Shown here: positions 8,589-16,181 of the stretch, one piece after another | Layout of the letters: each line of letters opens with the position of its first letter | Position numbering within the stretch: position 1 is the stretch's first letter | NCBI GenBank assembly: GCA_964473555.1 | Contig: CAYYPL010000008.1 | Span: forward strand, 62,001-126,000 | Length of the DNA: 64,000 nt | Direction: 5' to 3' | DNA from: UBA11400 sp964473555 | Lineage (GTDB): Bacteria; Bacteroidota; Rhodothermia; Balneolales; HLUCCA01 | Notes under the pieces: model-generated | The model's database searches: none | What the model was told of the DNA's origin: nothing | What the model saw: the letters and a program-made list of their open reading frames with translations, nothing else | Position numbers and translations under genes: made by a program

Positions 8589-9677
8589 ATGGAAAAAACT
8601 CCCTTTTTTATTCATATCGGAACCTGGAAAACAGGGTCATCGACGATTCAATTCAATCTACATACCGTAAAAAAACAACTTCATCAAGAAGGTCTTTTTT
8701 ATTTGTCAAAAGGGGATAAAATGGTGGTGGATGATGGGGTTATCAGGAGCTTTGAAAAACTGGAACCAGACTATATTCGCGAATCCAGATATAAACTAAG
8801 GGCCATTCTGCAAGAAAAACTCGATAAGAATCCCTCCCTGAGATTTGTTGCGAGTGCCGAAGAATTTTCCGGAGATCCTTTCAAAGCTTTCTCAAACTCT
8901 GGCTGGATCGCCCAAAATCTGTTTGAAATCACCAAAGAGCTGAATCTGGATATAAAAATCATTGTTTTTTTACGTCGTCAGGATGAGTTCATGGAGTCGA
9001 TGTATACTCAAAGTATACATTTGGGGGCTTCTCATTCGTTCGAAGAATTTTTAAGTGAGTATGAATCGGGAGCATTTGATTGGTATCGTTTAGTTGAGTC
9101 ATATGCCCAAATATTTGGTAAAGCAAATGTATATGTAATAAGGTATCATAAAGATTTTTTACCGGAAAGTGACAGTTTGCTGCATCAAATGGGTGAGGTG
9201 CTGGGAAGTCCGTTACTGAAACAGTTCAAAGGGACTAATCCACGTAATCGTGGGCTTTCCCGGGATGCACTTGAGATTACCCGAATTACAAACAACTATC
9301 TTATCAAAGAAGATCAGTACCTGTTGAGGAATATTTTTCAGGATACCAATGCTAAACAACCCTTTGAATCGTATGCTTACTTCACTCAAAGCGATCGGGT
9401 AGCGTTTTTAAAACCGTATTCGGAGTCGAATGCACGAATTGCCCGTGAGTACCTGAACATCCAGGATGAGTTGTTCCCTGTTCCAGCACCATCTGAAGAA
9501 GATTCCGATATCTATCCCGGTTTGACTGTGGAGGCGCTCGCGCTGAATTTATCCCGTGGACTGGTCACACTGAACAAGCGACTCACGGGACTGGAAAGAG
9601 ATTTGCGTTACGAGCTCAAAACGACCAGCATTCGCTACAAGATTAAGCGACTAATCAGATCAATGATTCGAAAGTAG
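8589..9677 (+). CDS. Sulfotransferase-like protein
   Basis: A 362-residue protein opening FFIHIGTWKTGSSTIQ. The GTWKTGSS loop (about residues 11-18) is the 5'-phosphosulfate-binding loop of PAPS-dependent sulfotransferases. A second segment, IIVFLRRQDEFMESMYTQ near residue 130, matches the 3'-phosphate-binding region with its Arg and Ser. The family moves sulfate from PAPS to sugars or other hydroxyl groups. The C-terminus is basic. Next to a glycosyltransferase and methyltransferase, sulfation of a surface glycan is the simplest reading. The acceptor is not known. Confidence 0.75.
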   Translation: MEKTPFFIHIGTWKTGSSTIQFNLHTVKKQLHQEGLFYLSKGDKMVVDDGVIRSFEKLEPDYIRESRYKLRAILQEKLDKNPSLRFVASAEEFSGDPFKAFSNSGWIAQNLFEITKELNLDIKIIVFLRRQDEFMESMYTQSIHLGASHSFEEFLSEYESGAFDWYRLVESYAQIFGKANVYVIRYHKDFLPESDSLLHQMGEVLGSPLLKQFKGTNPRNRGLSRDALEITRITNNYLIKEDQYLLRNIFQDTNAKQPFESYAYFTQSDRVAFLKPYSESNARIAREYLNIQDELFPVPAPSEEDSDIYPGLTVEALALNLSRGLVTLNKRLTGLERDLRYELKTTSIRYKIKRLIRSMIRK

Positions 9678-9796
9678 AACGTATCGAATTCCCAGTTTTC
9701 GGTCCAAGCGCGTTGAATTCGATGGCTCAATCAACTTTTACTTTTATTTTATCTGGCCAATCGGTAATTTGGCTGAAATTATCTAGCACCCAACAG

Positions 9797-9955
9797 ATGA
9801 GCAAAATCGGTATCCTTAAAGAGTTCTGGTTGTTTTTGAAAGTCAGAAAGAAATTATGGCTTGCTCCCATTGTTTTTGTACTACTCTTGTTGGGTCTGCT
9901 GATCATCGTCACCGGAAATACGGCCCTTGCACCTTTCATATACGCATTATTTTAA
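9797..9955 (+). CDS. DUF5989 small membrane protein
   Basis: A 52-residue protein with one transmembrane helix. A basic N-terminus (KEFWLFLKVRKKLWLAP) is followed by a Leu/Ile/Val helix and ends APFIYALF. This pattern fits DUF5989, a family often found beside carbamoyltransferase and SxtJ-like membrane proteins. The frame is open 28 codons upstream, but only the part from the ATG at 9797 looks like the family. Function unknown. Here it lies behind a sulfotransferase gene and about 53 kb from the carbamoyltransferase at the right edge. A clear terminator follows. Confidence 0.75.
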   Translation: MSKIGILKEFWLFLKVRKKLWLAPIVFVLLLLGLLIIVTGNTALAPFIYALF

Positions 9956-9987
9956 ACAGTGACGCAACCACTCAGAAATTTCATAGT

Positions 9988-10026
9988 AATCCGACTCTCT
10001 GTAAAAAGGGTAGTCGGATTTTTTTT
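9988..10026 (+). terminator. Rho-independent terminator
   Basis: AATCCGACT (9988-9996) pairs with AGTCGGATT (10012-10020), directly followed by a run of T to 10026. It closes the unit ending in the DUF5989 gene and separates it from carAB. Confidence 0.85.
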
Positions 10027-10051
10027 GTCTTTATGTCGATTTGTCAGTAAT

Positions 10052-10078
10052 ACAACCTATTGTTTAACAATGAGTTGT
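10052..10078. promoter_or_regulatory. Imperfect palindrome upstream of carA
   Basis: ATTGTT-T-AACAAT in the centre with outer ACAAC...GTTGT arms, two mismatched pairs between them. It lies 46 bp before carA and could be an operator or leader hairpin for carAB. No factor can be named. Confidence 0.35.
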
Positions 10079-10124
10079 GTTGCAATTTCAACCGGAATGA
10101 CCCCAACACACAATCCATCATAAC

Positions 10125-11228
10125 ATGCAAGAACGATCCAGAGCCATCCTGGCACTTTCAGACGGAACGGTAGAATACGGATACGCAATCGGACATTATG
10201 GTACAACTGGCGGCGAATTGTGCTTCAATACGAGTATGTACGGATATCAGGAAATATTCACTGATCCAAGTTATTACGGACAACTTATGATGATGACCTA
10301 TCCCCATATTGGTAACTATGGAGCATCATCGCGTGATGACGAGGCTACCAAAGTTATGGTTTCAGGAGTTGTGGTCAGAGCGTTTTCATTTGATTACAGT
10401 AATCCTATGGCCGATGAAAGCCTGAATGCATTTTTGAAGCGGAACAAAATTGTGGGGATTACAGGAATCGATACACGCAAACTGGTTCGACATATCCGAG
10501 AAAAAGGAGTCATGAACGCGGTCATTTCCAGCGATAATCTGGATGTTGACGCATTGGTTGCGCAGGCCAAAGGCTGGGTAGACATGAACGGACTGGAACT
10601 GGCATCGAAAGTGACGCGTAGTGAGGCTCAAACACTCACACGCGATGGGCATCGGTTTAAGGTCGCAGCGTTTGATTATGGAATCAAGCAGAATATCATC
10701 AACAGCTTGACCGATCGGGGTTGTAGTCTGCGTGTTTTTCCGGCTCAGGCATCATTTGAAGAAGTCATGGAGTGGAATCCAGATGGATTCTTCTTCTCTA
10801 ATGGTCCTGGTGACCCTAATCCAATGGGATATGCCATCGAGTTGGTCAACCAGGCAAAGAAAACCGGAAAACCGATGTTTGGTATTTGTCTGGGTCACCA
10901 GCTCATGGCTCTTTCTGAGGGGATCCATGTGTCAAAAATGTTTGTGGGTCACCGAGGAGCAAATCACCCGGTTAAGAACATGAACACCGGACTCGTTGAA
11001 ATCACGACTCAGAACCACGGTTTTTCAGTGGATCCAGGTTCTGTTGATCCATCGGTGGCCTCGATCAGTCACCTCAATCTGAACGATAACACCGTTGAGG
11101 GACTCGAATTCAAAAACTTCAACGGATTCAGTGTTCAGTATCATCCCGAGGCCTCACCGGGTCCACACGATTCGCGATACCTGTTCGATCAGTTTATTGA
11201 GCGCCTCAAACATTCCACATCGAATTAA
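10125..11228 (+). CDS. carA: Carbamoyl-phosphate synthase small subunit
   Basis: A 367-residue glutamine amidotransferase subunit. It has the N-terminal CarA domain (GYAIGHYGTTGGELCFNTSMYGYQ region split over residues 18-40) and a C-terminal class I GATase. The nucleophile Cys is in GICLGHQL (near residue 259), and the His/Glu pair is in QYHPEASPGP near residue 342. It hydrolyses glutamine and passes ammonia to CarB for carbamoyl phosphate, the precursor of pyrimidines and arginine. The length is normal. carB follows after 25 bp. Confidence 0.96.
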   Translation: MQERSRAILALSDGTVEYGYAIGHYGTTGGELCFNTSMYGYQEIFTDPSYYGQLMMMTYPHIGNYGASSRDDEATKVMVSGVVVRAFSFDYSNPMADESLNAFLKRNKIVGITGIDTRKLVRHIREKGVMNAVISSDNLDVDALVAQAKGWVDMNGLELASKVTRSEAQTLTRDGHRFKVAAFDYGIKQNIINSLTDRGCSLRVFPAQASFEEVMEWNPDGFFFSNGPGDPNPMGYAIELVNQAKKTGKPMFGICLGHQLMALSEGIHVSKMFVGHRGANHPVKNMNTGLVEITTQNHGFSVDPGSVDPSVASISHLNLNDNTVEGLEFKNFNGFSVQYHPEASPGPHDSRYLFDQFIERLKHSTSN

Positions 11229-11253
11229 ATACACAGTCTAAAACGAATACACT

Positions 11254-14082
11254 ATGCCGCGTAGAGACGACATCCACAATATTCTGCTTATCGGATCAGG
11301 TCCAATTATCATTGGACAAGCCTGTGAATTTGATTATTCCGGAACACAAGCGTGTCGATCGCTTCGGGAAGAAGGATACCGGGTTGTATTGATCAATTCG
11401 AATCCGGCCACGATCATGACCGATCCGATGATGGCCGATGCCATATACCTCAAGCCACTCACCACGCAATCGATTAAAGAAATTTGTACGAAAGAGAAAA
11501 TTGATGCTGTTTTGCCAACCATGGGTGGTCAAACTGCGTTGAACCTGGCGCGTGATCTTCACCATCAGGGATTTTGGGCCAAAAACAATATTCAGATCAT
11601 TGGAGTGGATATTGACGCCATTGACATCACCGAAGACCGGCAGCAGTTCAGGGACTTGATGGAGAAAATCGGTGTGGATCAATGCGTCAGTTACGTGGCG
11701 AAATCACTACTTGATGCTAAAGAAATCGCGGTCAAGTTGGGTGGTTTTCCTTTGGTTATTCGTCCCTCGTTCACGATGGGTGGAATGGGAGGTGGAATCA
11801 TCTGGAGTGAGGATGAATTCGAGCGCAAAGTACTGCGTGGATTAGAACTGAGTCCGATACACGAGATTTTGCTCGAAGAGTCAATCGTTGGTTGGAAGGA
11901 ATACGAGCTTGAACTACTGCGTGATGACAATGACAATGTGGTCATTATTTGCGGAATCGAGAATCTGGATCCTATGGGGGTTCATACCGGGGATTCGGTC
12001 ACTGTGGCGCCATGCCAGACCTTGACCGACAAACAGTTTCAACTGCTTCGAAATGCTGCAATTAGAATGATGCGTTCGATAGGTACCTTCGCAGGGGGAT
12101 GTAATGTGCAGTTCGCTTTTGAGCCGGGTACAGATCGTTTTGTAGCCATCGAAATCAATCCCAGGGTGAGTCGTTCATCGGCGCTGGCCTCTAAGGCAAC
12201 CGGATATCCGATTGCCAAGGTGGCCTCAAAACTGGCGGTTGGATACACATTGGATGAGCTGAAAAATCAGATTACCGGCACCACATCGGCCTGTTTTGAG
12301 CCTTCCATCGATTACGTTGTGGTAAAAGTACCGCGATTCAACTTCGAGAAGTTTCCAGGTGTTGATGAAATGTTGGGCACGCAGATGAAGGCCGTTGGCG
12401 AGGTTATGGCTATAGGAAGAAATTTTCCTGAAGCACTGAACAAAGCGTGGCAGTCGCTTGAAATAGGTCGCGCCGGACTCGGTGCCGACGGATACGAAGT
12501 GCTGGACAGGAAAAGAGTACGTGAACGTCTGATGAAACCCTATTGGGACAGATGTCTTCAGATCCGGAATGCCTTCAAGATGGGTGCATCCATTGAAGAA
12601 ATCCATGATGTAACCCGAGTTGATCCCTGGTTCCTGCAGCAAATCCGCTACATGGTGACACTAGAAAACCATTTGGAAGGTCAGACACTTGATACACTAA
12701 ACAAAGAGGACCTTTTCGAAGCCAAACAAGCTGGATTCTCAGACAAACAGATTGCCTGGCTGCTTTCACAAAGTGCAACGCCGGTTACAGAAGTCCAGGT
12801 CAGGAAGCGTCGCCTGGAAATGGGACTCAAACCCTCGTTCAAACTTGTTGATACTTGTGCAGCAGAATTTCCTGCCCAAACTCCCTACTATTACTCAGCC
12901 TATGAGGGAGAGAACGAAAGTTATGTGACGGATAAGAAGAAAATTATGATACTGGGTAGTGGTCCGAACCGTATTGGTCAAGGGATTGAGTTTGATTATT
13001 CCTGCACGCATGCGGTATTGGCAGCCAAAGAAGAAGGTTATGAAACCATCATGGTGAATTGTAATCCCGAGACCGTTTCCACTGACTTTGATATTGCCGA
13101 TAAGCTCTATTTTGAACCTGTGTACTGGGAGCGAGTGCTCGATATTTTTGAACATGAGAAACCAGAAGGAGTGATTCTGCAAGTTGGTGGACAAACAGCC
13201 CTTAAACTGGCGAAACATTTTCAGGCATCTGGCATCAAGATTTTTGGAACTGAATATGAAATGATGGATTTGGCCGAAGACCGCGGAAAGTTCTCTGAAG
13301 TATTGGTACAGTGCGACATCCCATTTCCAAGATATGGTACAGCTATGGACGTCAAGGGTGCACTTGAACAAGCTGAAGTTGTGAAATATCCGGTTTTGAT
13401 TCGTCCAAGTTATGTACTAGGTGGACAGGGAATGAGAATTGCGGTAAAGCCAGAAGAGCTTAAAGAGTATGTAGAAGAGTTGCTTACCACTCATCCGGAA
13501 AACGTTTTTTTGATCGACCATTATCTGGACAAAGCCATTGAAGTCGACTTCGACTCCATTTACGATGGTGAACAGCTTCACGTCAGCGGGATCATGCAAC
13601 ACATTGAGCCAGCTGGTGTCCACTCGGGAGACTCAACCGCTGTGTTGCCACCATACAGCCTTAGCGACGAGATTATCAAGACCCTTGAAGATTATCAACT
13701 TCGTATTGCCAAAGCATTGAATGTACGCGGATTCATCAACGTCCAGTATGCCATCAAAGACAACAAGGTGTATGTGTTGGAGGCGAATCCACGTTCGACA
13801 CGAACCATTCCATTCATCGCCAAGGCAACCGGTCGTCCGGAGTCGGCCATAGGGGTGAAGGTGATGATGGGAAGAAAGCTCAGTGAGTTTGATTTGAGTT
13901 CCTCGTTGACCTGCTACGCTATTAAAGAGCCGGTGTTCCCGTTCGATAAGTTTCCGGAAGTCAAGAAGGAGTTGGGTCCGGAGATGAAATCGACCGGGGA
14001 AACAATCTACTTCCTGGAGGATTTTGACGACGAGCATTTCAGAAAGCCCTACGAGTTCAAGAATCTTTATTTGAGTAAATAA
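11254..14082 (+). CDS. carB: Carbamoyl-phosphate synthase large subunit, no allosteric domain
   Basis: A 942-residue CarB. Both ATP-grasp halves are present: the first opens LLIGSGPIIIGQACEFDYSG, the second, near residue 567, MILGSGPNRIGQGIEFDYS. Each has its own ATP-binding body (FTMGGMGGG; YVLGGQGMR). The protein ends soon after GPEMKSTGE, where the E. coli enzyme (1073 residues) continues into the allosteric domain that binds UMP, IMP and ornithine. That domain is absent and no frameshifted remnant follows; repeats begin directly after the stop. Shortened CarB proteins occur in Bacteroidota-type bacteria. Synthesis should be intact but classical effector control missing. Confidence 0.95.
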   Translation: MPRRDDIHNILLIGSGPIIIGQACEFDYSGTQACRSLREEGYRVVLINSNPATIMTDPMMADAIYLKPLTTQSIKEICTKEKIDAVLPTMGGQTALNLARDLHHQGFWAKNNIQIIGVDIDAIDITEDRQQFRDLMEKIGVDQCVSYVAKSLLDAKEIAVKLGGFPLVIRPSFTMGGMGGGIIWSEDEFERKVLRGLELSPIHEILLEESIVGWKEYELELLRDDNDNVVIICGIENLDPMGVHTGDSVTVAPCQTLTDKQFQLLRNAAIRMMRSIGTFAGGCNVQFAFEPGTDRFVAIEINPRVSRSSALASKATGYPIAKVASKLAVGYTLDELKNQITGTTSACFEPSIDYVVVKVPRFNFEKFPGVDEMLGTQMKAVGEVMAIGRNFPEALNKAWQSLEIGRAGLGADGYEVLDRKRVRERLMKPYWDRCLQIRNAFKMGASIEEIHDVTRVDPWFLQQIRYMVTLENHLEGQTLDTLNKEDLFEAKQAGFSDKQIAWLLSQSATPVTEVQVRKRRLEMGLKPSFKLVDTCAAEFPAQTPYYYSAYEGENESYVTDKKKIMILGSGPNRIGQGIEFDYSCTHAVLAAKEEGYETIMVNCNPETVSTDFDIADKLYFEPVYWERVLDIFEHEKPEGVILQVGGQTALKLAKHFQASGIKIFGTEYEMMDLAEDRGKFSEVLVQCDIPFPRYGTAMDVKGALEQAEVVKYPVLIRPSYVLGGQGMRIAVKPEELKEYVEELLTTHPENVFLIDHYLDKAIEVDFDSIYDGEQLHVSGIMQHIEPAGVHSGDSTAVLPPYSLSDEIIKTLEDYQLRIAKALNVRGFINVQYAIKDNKVYVLEANPRSTRTIPFIAKATGRPESAIGVKVMMGRKLSEFDLSSSLTCYAIKEPVFPFDKFPEVKKELGPEMKSTGETIYFLEDFDDEHFRKPYEFKNLYLSK

Positions 14083-14085
14083 TTT

Positions 14086-14242
14086 TCGCTTTGCGAGTAA
14101 TTAGTTGCCCGGAGAGTGTTGCTTCGCAACGGAGAGTGGGGGCTAGAGCCCCTGGAGAGCGCAAGTTTAACTTGCGGAGAGTTAAGCATGTATTTGTGCC
14201 AGCGGTGGTGGGCTTCGCCACGGTGGGGGCTCGCATGCGCGA
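14086..14242. repeat. Mini-hairpin array A
   Basis: A row of small stem-loops with different stems: TCGC-TTT-GCGA (14086-14096), GTTGC-TTC-GCAAC (14118-14130), GGGGCT-AG-AGCCCC (14139-14152), CGCAAGT-TTA-ACTTGCG (14160-14176), GGC-TTC-GCC (14211-14219) and TCGC-ATGC-GCGA (14231-14242). The linkers GGAGAGT at 14111, 14131, 14154 (last base C) and 14176 are nearly constant. After the first interval of 33, centres are about 22 nt apart, with one weak unit near 14190. Stem sequence changes while pairing is kept. Related to array B at 36325. Confidence 0.8.
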
Positions 14243-14285
14243 TACGGAGGGGGATTCCTTTGCAGTCAGGGAGTTGCCTGGTATG

Positions 14286-14332
14286 ATTTTGGACGCCTAT
14301 TTTTTCCTTCGAAAAAAATAGGCGTCCAAAAT
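14286..14332. terminator. Long hairpin, 20-bp stem, shared with 36.4 kb
   Basis: Arms 14286-14305 and 14313-14332 pair perfectly around a 7-nt loop CCTTCGA. Runs of T and A near the loop and at the base would let it work as a bidirectional terminator. The loop and right arm, with the downstream AAAATTC, recur nearly unchanged at 36470-36496. Confidence 0.7.
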
Positions 14333-14373
14333 TCTTACCACTTCATCAAGGTTCAAGCCAAGCATTTCTCTCG

Positions 14374-14401
14374 TCCCTTATCTCTTATCCCTTATCTCTT
14401 A
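14374..14401. repeat. Heptamer tandem repeat TCYCTTA x4
   Basis: TCCCTTA and TCTCTTA alternate exactly twice. The C/T change at one fixed position is the style of degeneracy seen in the other heptamer arrays of the window. Confidence 0.8.
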
Positions 14402-14490
14402 TCAAAGATTGCAAACTCTTGACTTTGATTCTTGCCCGAATTTTGATAATCTCTGTGCAACACCATATAACCTGAATAAACGGGTCTGAT

Positions 14491-14509
14491 AGGTCGGTTC
14501 TGACGACCT
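14491..14509 (+). promoter_or_regulatory. Leader hairpin before sugar porter gene
   Basis: AGGTCG (14491-14496) pairs with CGACCT (14504-14509) over a 7-nt loop, flanked by TCTGAT on both sides, 48 bp before the ATG. It may be an operator or leader structure. No regulator can be named. Confidence 0.3.
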
Positions 14510-14557
14510 TTATCTGATCATTAACCATAAATTTCTTTAAACAGAGGTCAATAGCGT

Positions 14558-15985
14558 ATGGCAAATCAGCAATCGCTTACTTCTTCAGGTGGTGATAACC
14601 TGGGAAGGGTAATATTAATTTCAACTTCAGCTGCCATAGGTGGCTTTTTGTTTGGGTTCGATAGTGGTGTAATCAATGGAACGGTGGATGCGCTTCGTGC
14701 CGCGTTCGATTCTGATGCGGTCGGTACCGGATTCAACGTGGCTTCGATGCTACTTGGATGCGCTGTGGGTGCCTTTTTCGCGGGAACACTTGCCGATAAA
14801 TTTGGGCGTAAAGTGGTCATGATTGCCACAGCTCTGACCTTCATTGTCAGTGCATGGGGATCGGGAATTGCTGGATCATCGCTGGAATTCGTTATTTATC
14901 GTGTTCTTGGTGGATTAGCGGTTGGTGCTGCCAGTATCCTCGGCCCAGCTTACATCAGTGAAATCGCTCCTTCAAAATACCGTGGCCGACTCGCATCGCT
15001 TCAGCAGTTGATGATTGTACTTGGGCTTTTTGCAGCTTTCTTGAGTAATTACTATCTGGCAGATATTGCCGGTGGGTCGGCCGCAACATTCTGGCTTGGG
15101 TATCAAACCTGGCAATGGATGTTCTGGATGGAAATATTTCCTGCTGCCATTTTCTTTGTGACGCTGCTTTTTGTTCCGGAATCACCGCGCTATCTCGTTG
15201 CAGCCGGGCGATCTGAAGAAGCCCGTAAAATTCTTGCACATATCTCGCACCCGAATGACGCCGATGCTAAAGTTGCCGACATTCAGGCTACACTTGAGAA
15301 AGACCGTAAACCACGGTTGAGTGATATTCTGAACAAACTATCCGGTAAACTACATCCGGTGGTCTGGGTTGGAATCGTATTATCTATTCTTCAGCAGTTT
15401 ACCGGGATCAATGTGGTGATGTACTACGGTGCTACCCTCTGGCAGGCAGCTGGATTCTCGGAGTCGGATGCCTTGATGCAGAATGTGATCATTGGAGCGG
15501 TTAATGTTTCTTTTACCTTTCTTGCGATAGCTCTGGTCGACAAGTTAGGTCGTAAGGCGTTGCTTTTGGGCGGGGCCTTGGGACAAGCCGTGATGCTGGG
15601 TATTATGGCCGTGATATTCGGATCAGCCGATCTAGATACAGCCGGAAACCTTATGCTGACCGACTCTATGGGACTCTATGCCCTACTTGCAGCAATGGGA
15701 TATATCGGATTTTTTGCAACCACCTGGGGTCCGGTGCTTTGGGTCATGCTTGGAGAAATGTTCCCGAACCAGTTCCGTGGTGCTGCCCTGGCTGTGTGTG
15801 GTATCCTGCACTGGACTTCTAACTTTGCGATCACGATGAGCTTCCCAATTTTGCTCACCTCTATAGGGCTGGGATACTCGTATGGAATCTACGCGGCGTT
15901 TGGCCTGCTGGCTTACTTTGTTGTGAAAAAATTCGTAACCGAGACCAAAGGCAGAACTCTGGAGCAGATGTCTATTAATGGATAG
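14558..15985 (+). CDS. Sugar porter family MFS transporter
   Basis: A 475-residue, 12-helix transporter of the sugar porter (XylE / GLUT-like) family. Family marks are FGFDSGVINGT in helix 1, DKFGRKVV after helix 2, PESPRYLV before the central loop, QQFTGINVVMYY in helix 7, and ETKGRTLEQM at the C-terminus. It probably imports a hexose or pentose with protons or sodium across the inner membrane. It stands alone, with no sugar-catabolic genes adjacent. The stop codon TAG is the first three bases of a heptamer repeat array that follows without a gap. Confidence 0.9.
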   Translation: MANQQSLTSSGGDNLGRVILISTSAAIGGFLFGFDSGVINGTVDALRAAFDSDAVGTGFNVASMLLGCAVGAFFAGTLADKFGRKVVMIATALTFIVSAWGSGIAGSSLEFVIYRVLGGLAVGAASILGPAYISEIAPSKYRGRLASLQQLMIVLGLFAAFLSNYYLADIAGGSAATFWLGYQTWQWMFWMEIFPAAIFFVTLLFVPESPRYLVAAGRSEEARKILAHISHPNDADAKVADIQATLEKDRKPRLSDILNKLSGKLHPVVWVGIVLSILQQFTGINVVMYYGATLWQAAGFSESDALMQNVIIGAVNVSFTFLAIALVDKLGRKALLLGGALGQAVMLGIMAVIFGSADLDTAGNLMLTDSMGLYALLAAMGYIGFFATTWGPVLWVMLGEMFPNQFRGAALAVCGILHWTSNFAITMSFPILLTSIGLGYSYGIYAAFGLLAYFVVKKFVTETKGRTLEQMSING

Positions 15986-16075
15986 TAGGTAGTAGGTAGT
16001 GGGTAGTAGGTAGTGGGTAGTGGGGAGTGAGTTATTCTACTTCCTTCTCCCCACTCCCTACTACCCACTCCCCTT
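15983..16075. repeat. Heptamer array TAGTRGG with inverted partner
   Basis: Six heptamers TAGTRGG run from 15983 to 16024, followed by GAGTGAG. After a short AT-rich loop, reverse-complement heptamers (CCCACTC, CCTACTA, CCCACTC) fill 16050-16070. The two halves can pair (about 20 of 24 positions next to the loop) as a large imperfect hairpin. The first TAG is the stop codon of the sugar porter gene. This could end transcription before hemH. Confidence 0.8.
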
Positions 16076-16181
16076 ATATTTATTCTAAATAATACCAGCG
16101 GCTAAATCTTCATATAGTCTTCATAAAAGGTTCGTTAATTAGTGATCGTACGATTATGCTCACTCAATCCGACACTATTTT

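Larger units (their letters stand above)
14083..14557. other. 475-bp gap made largely of repeats
   Basis: Between carB and the sugar porter gene. From left to right it holds an array of small hairpins (14086-14242), a G-rich stretch, a long hairpin (14286-14332), a heptamer array (14374-14401) and a leader region with one more hairpin (14491-14509). The open frame 14091-14321 crosses the hairpin array and is not a credible gene. Confidence 0.7.

Noticed and set aside
14086..14242. CRISPR array reading of the hairpin repeats
   Set aside because: Units are only about 20 nt, stems vary, there are no constant 25-37-nt repeats with unique spacers, and no cas genes.
14091..14321. 76-codon open frame after carB
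   Set aside because: It runs through the mini-hairpin array and long hairpin; the predicted protein has no family character and no start signal.
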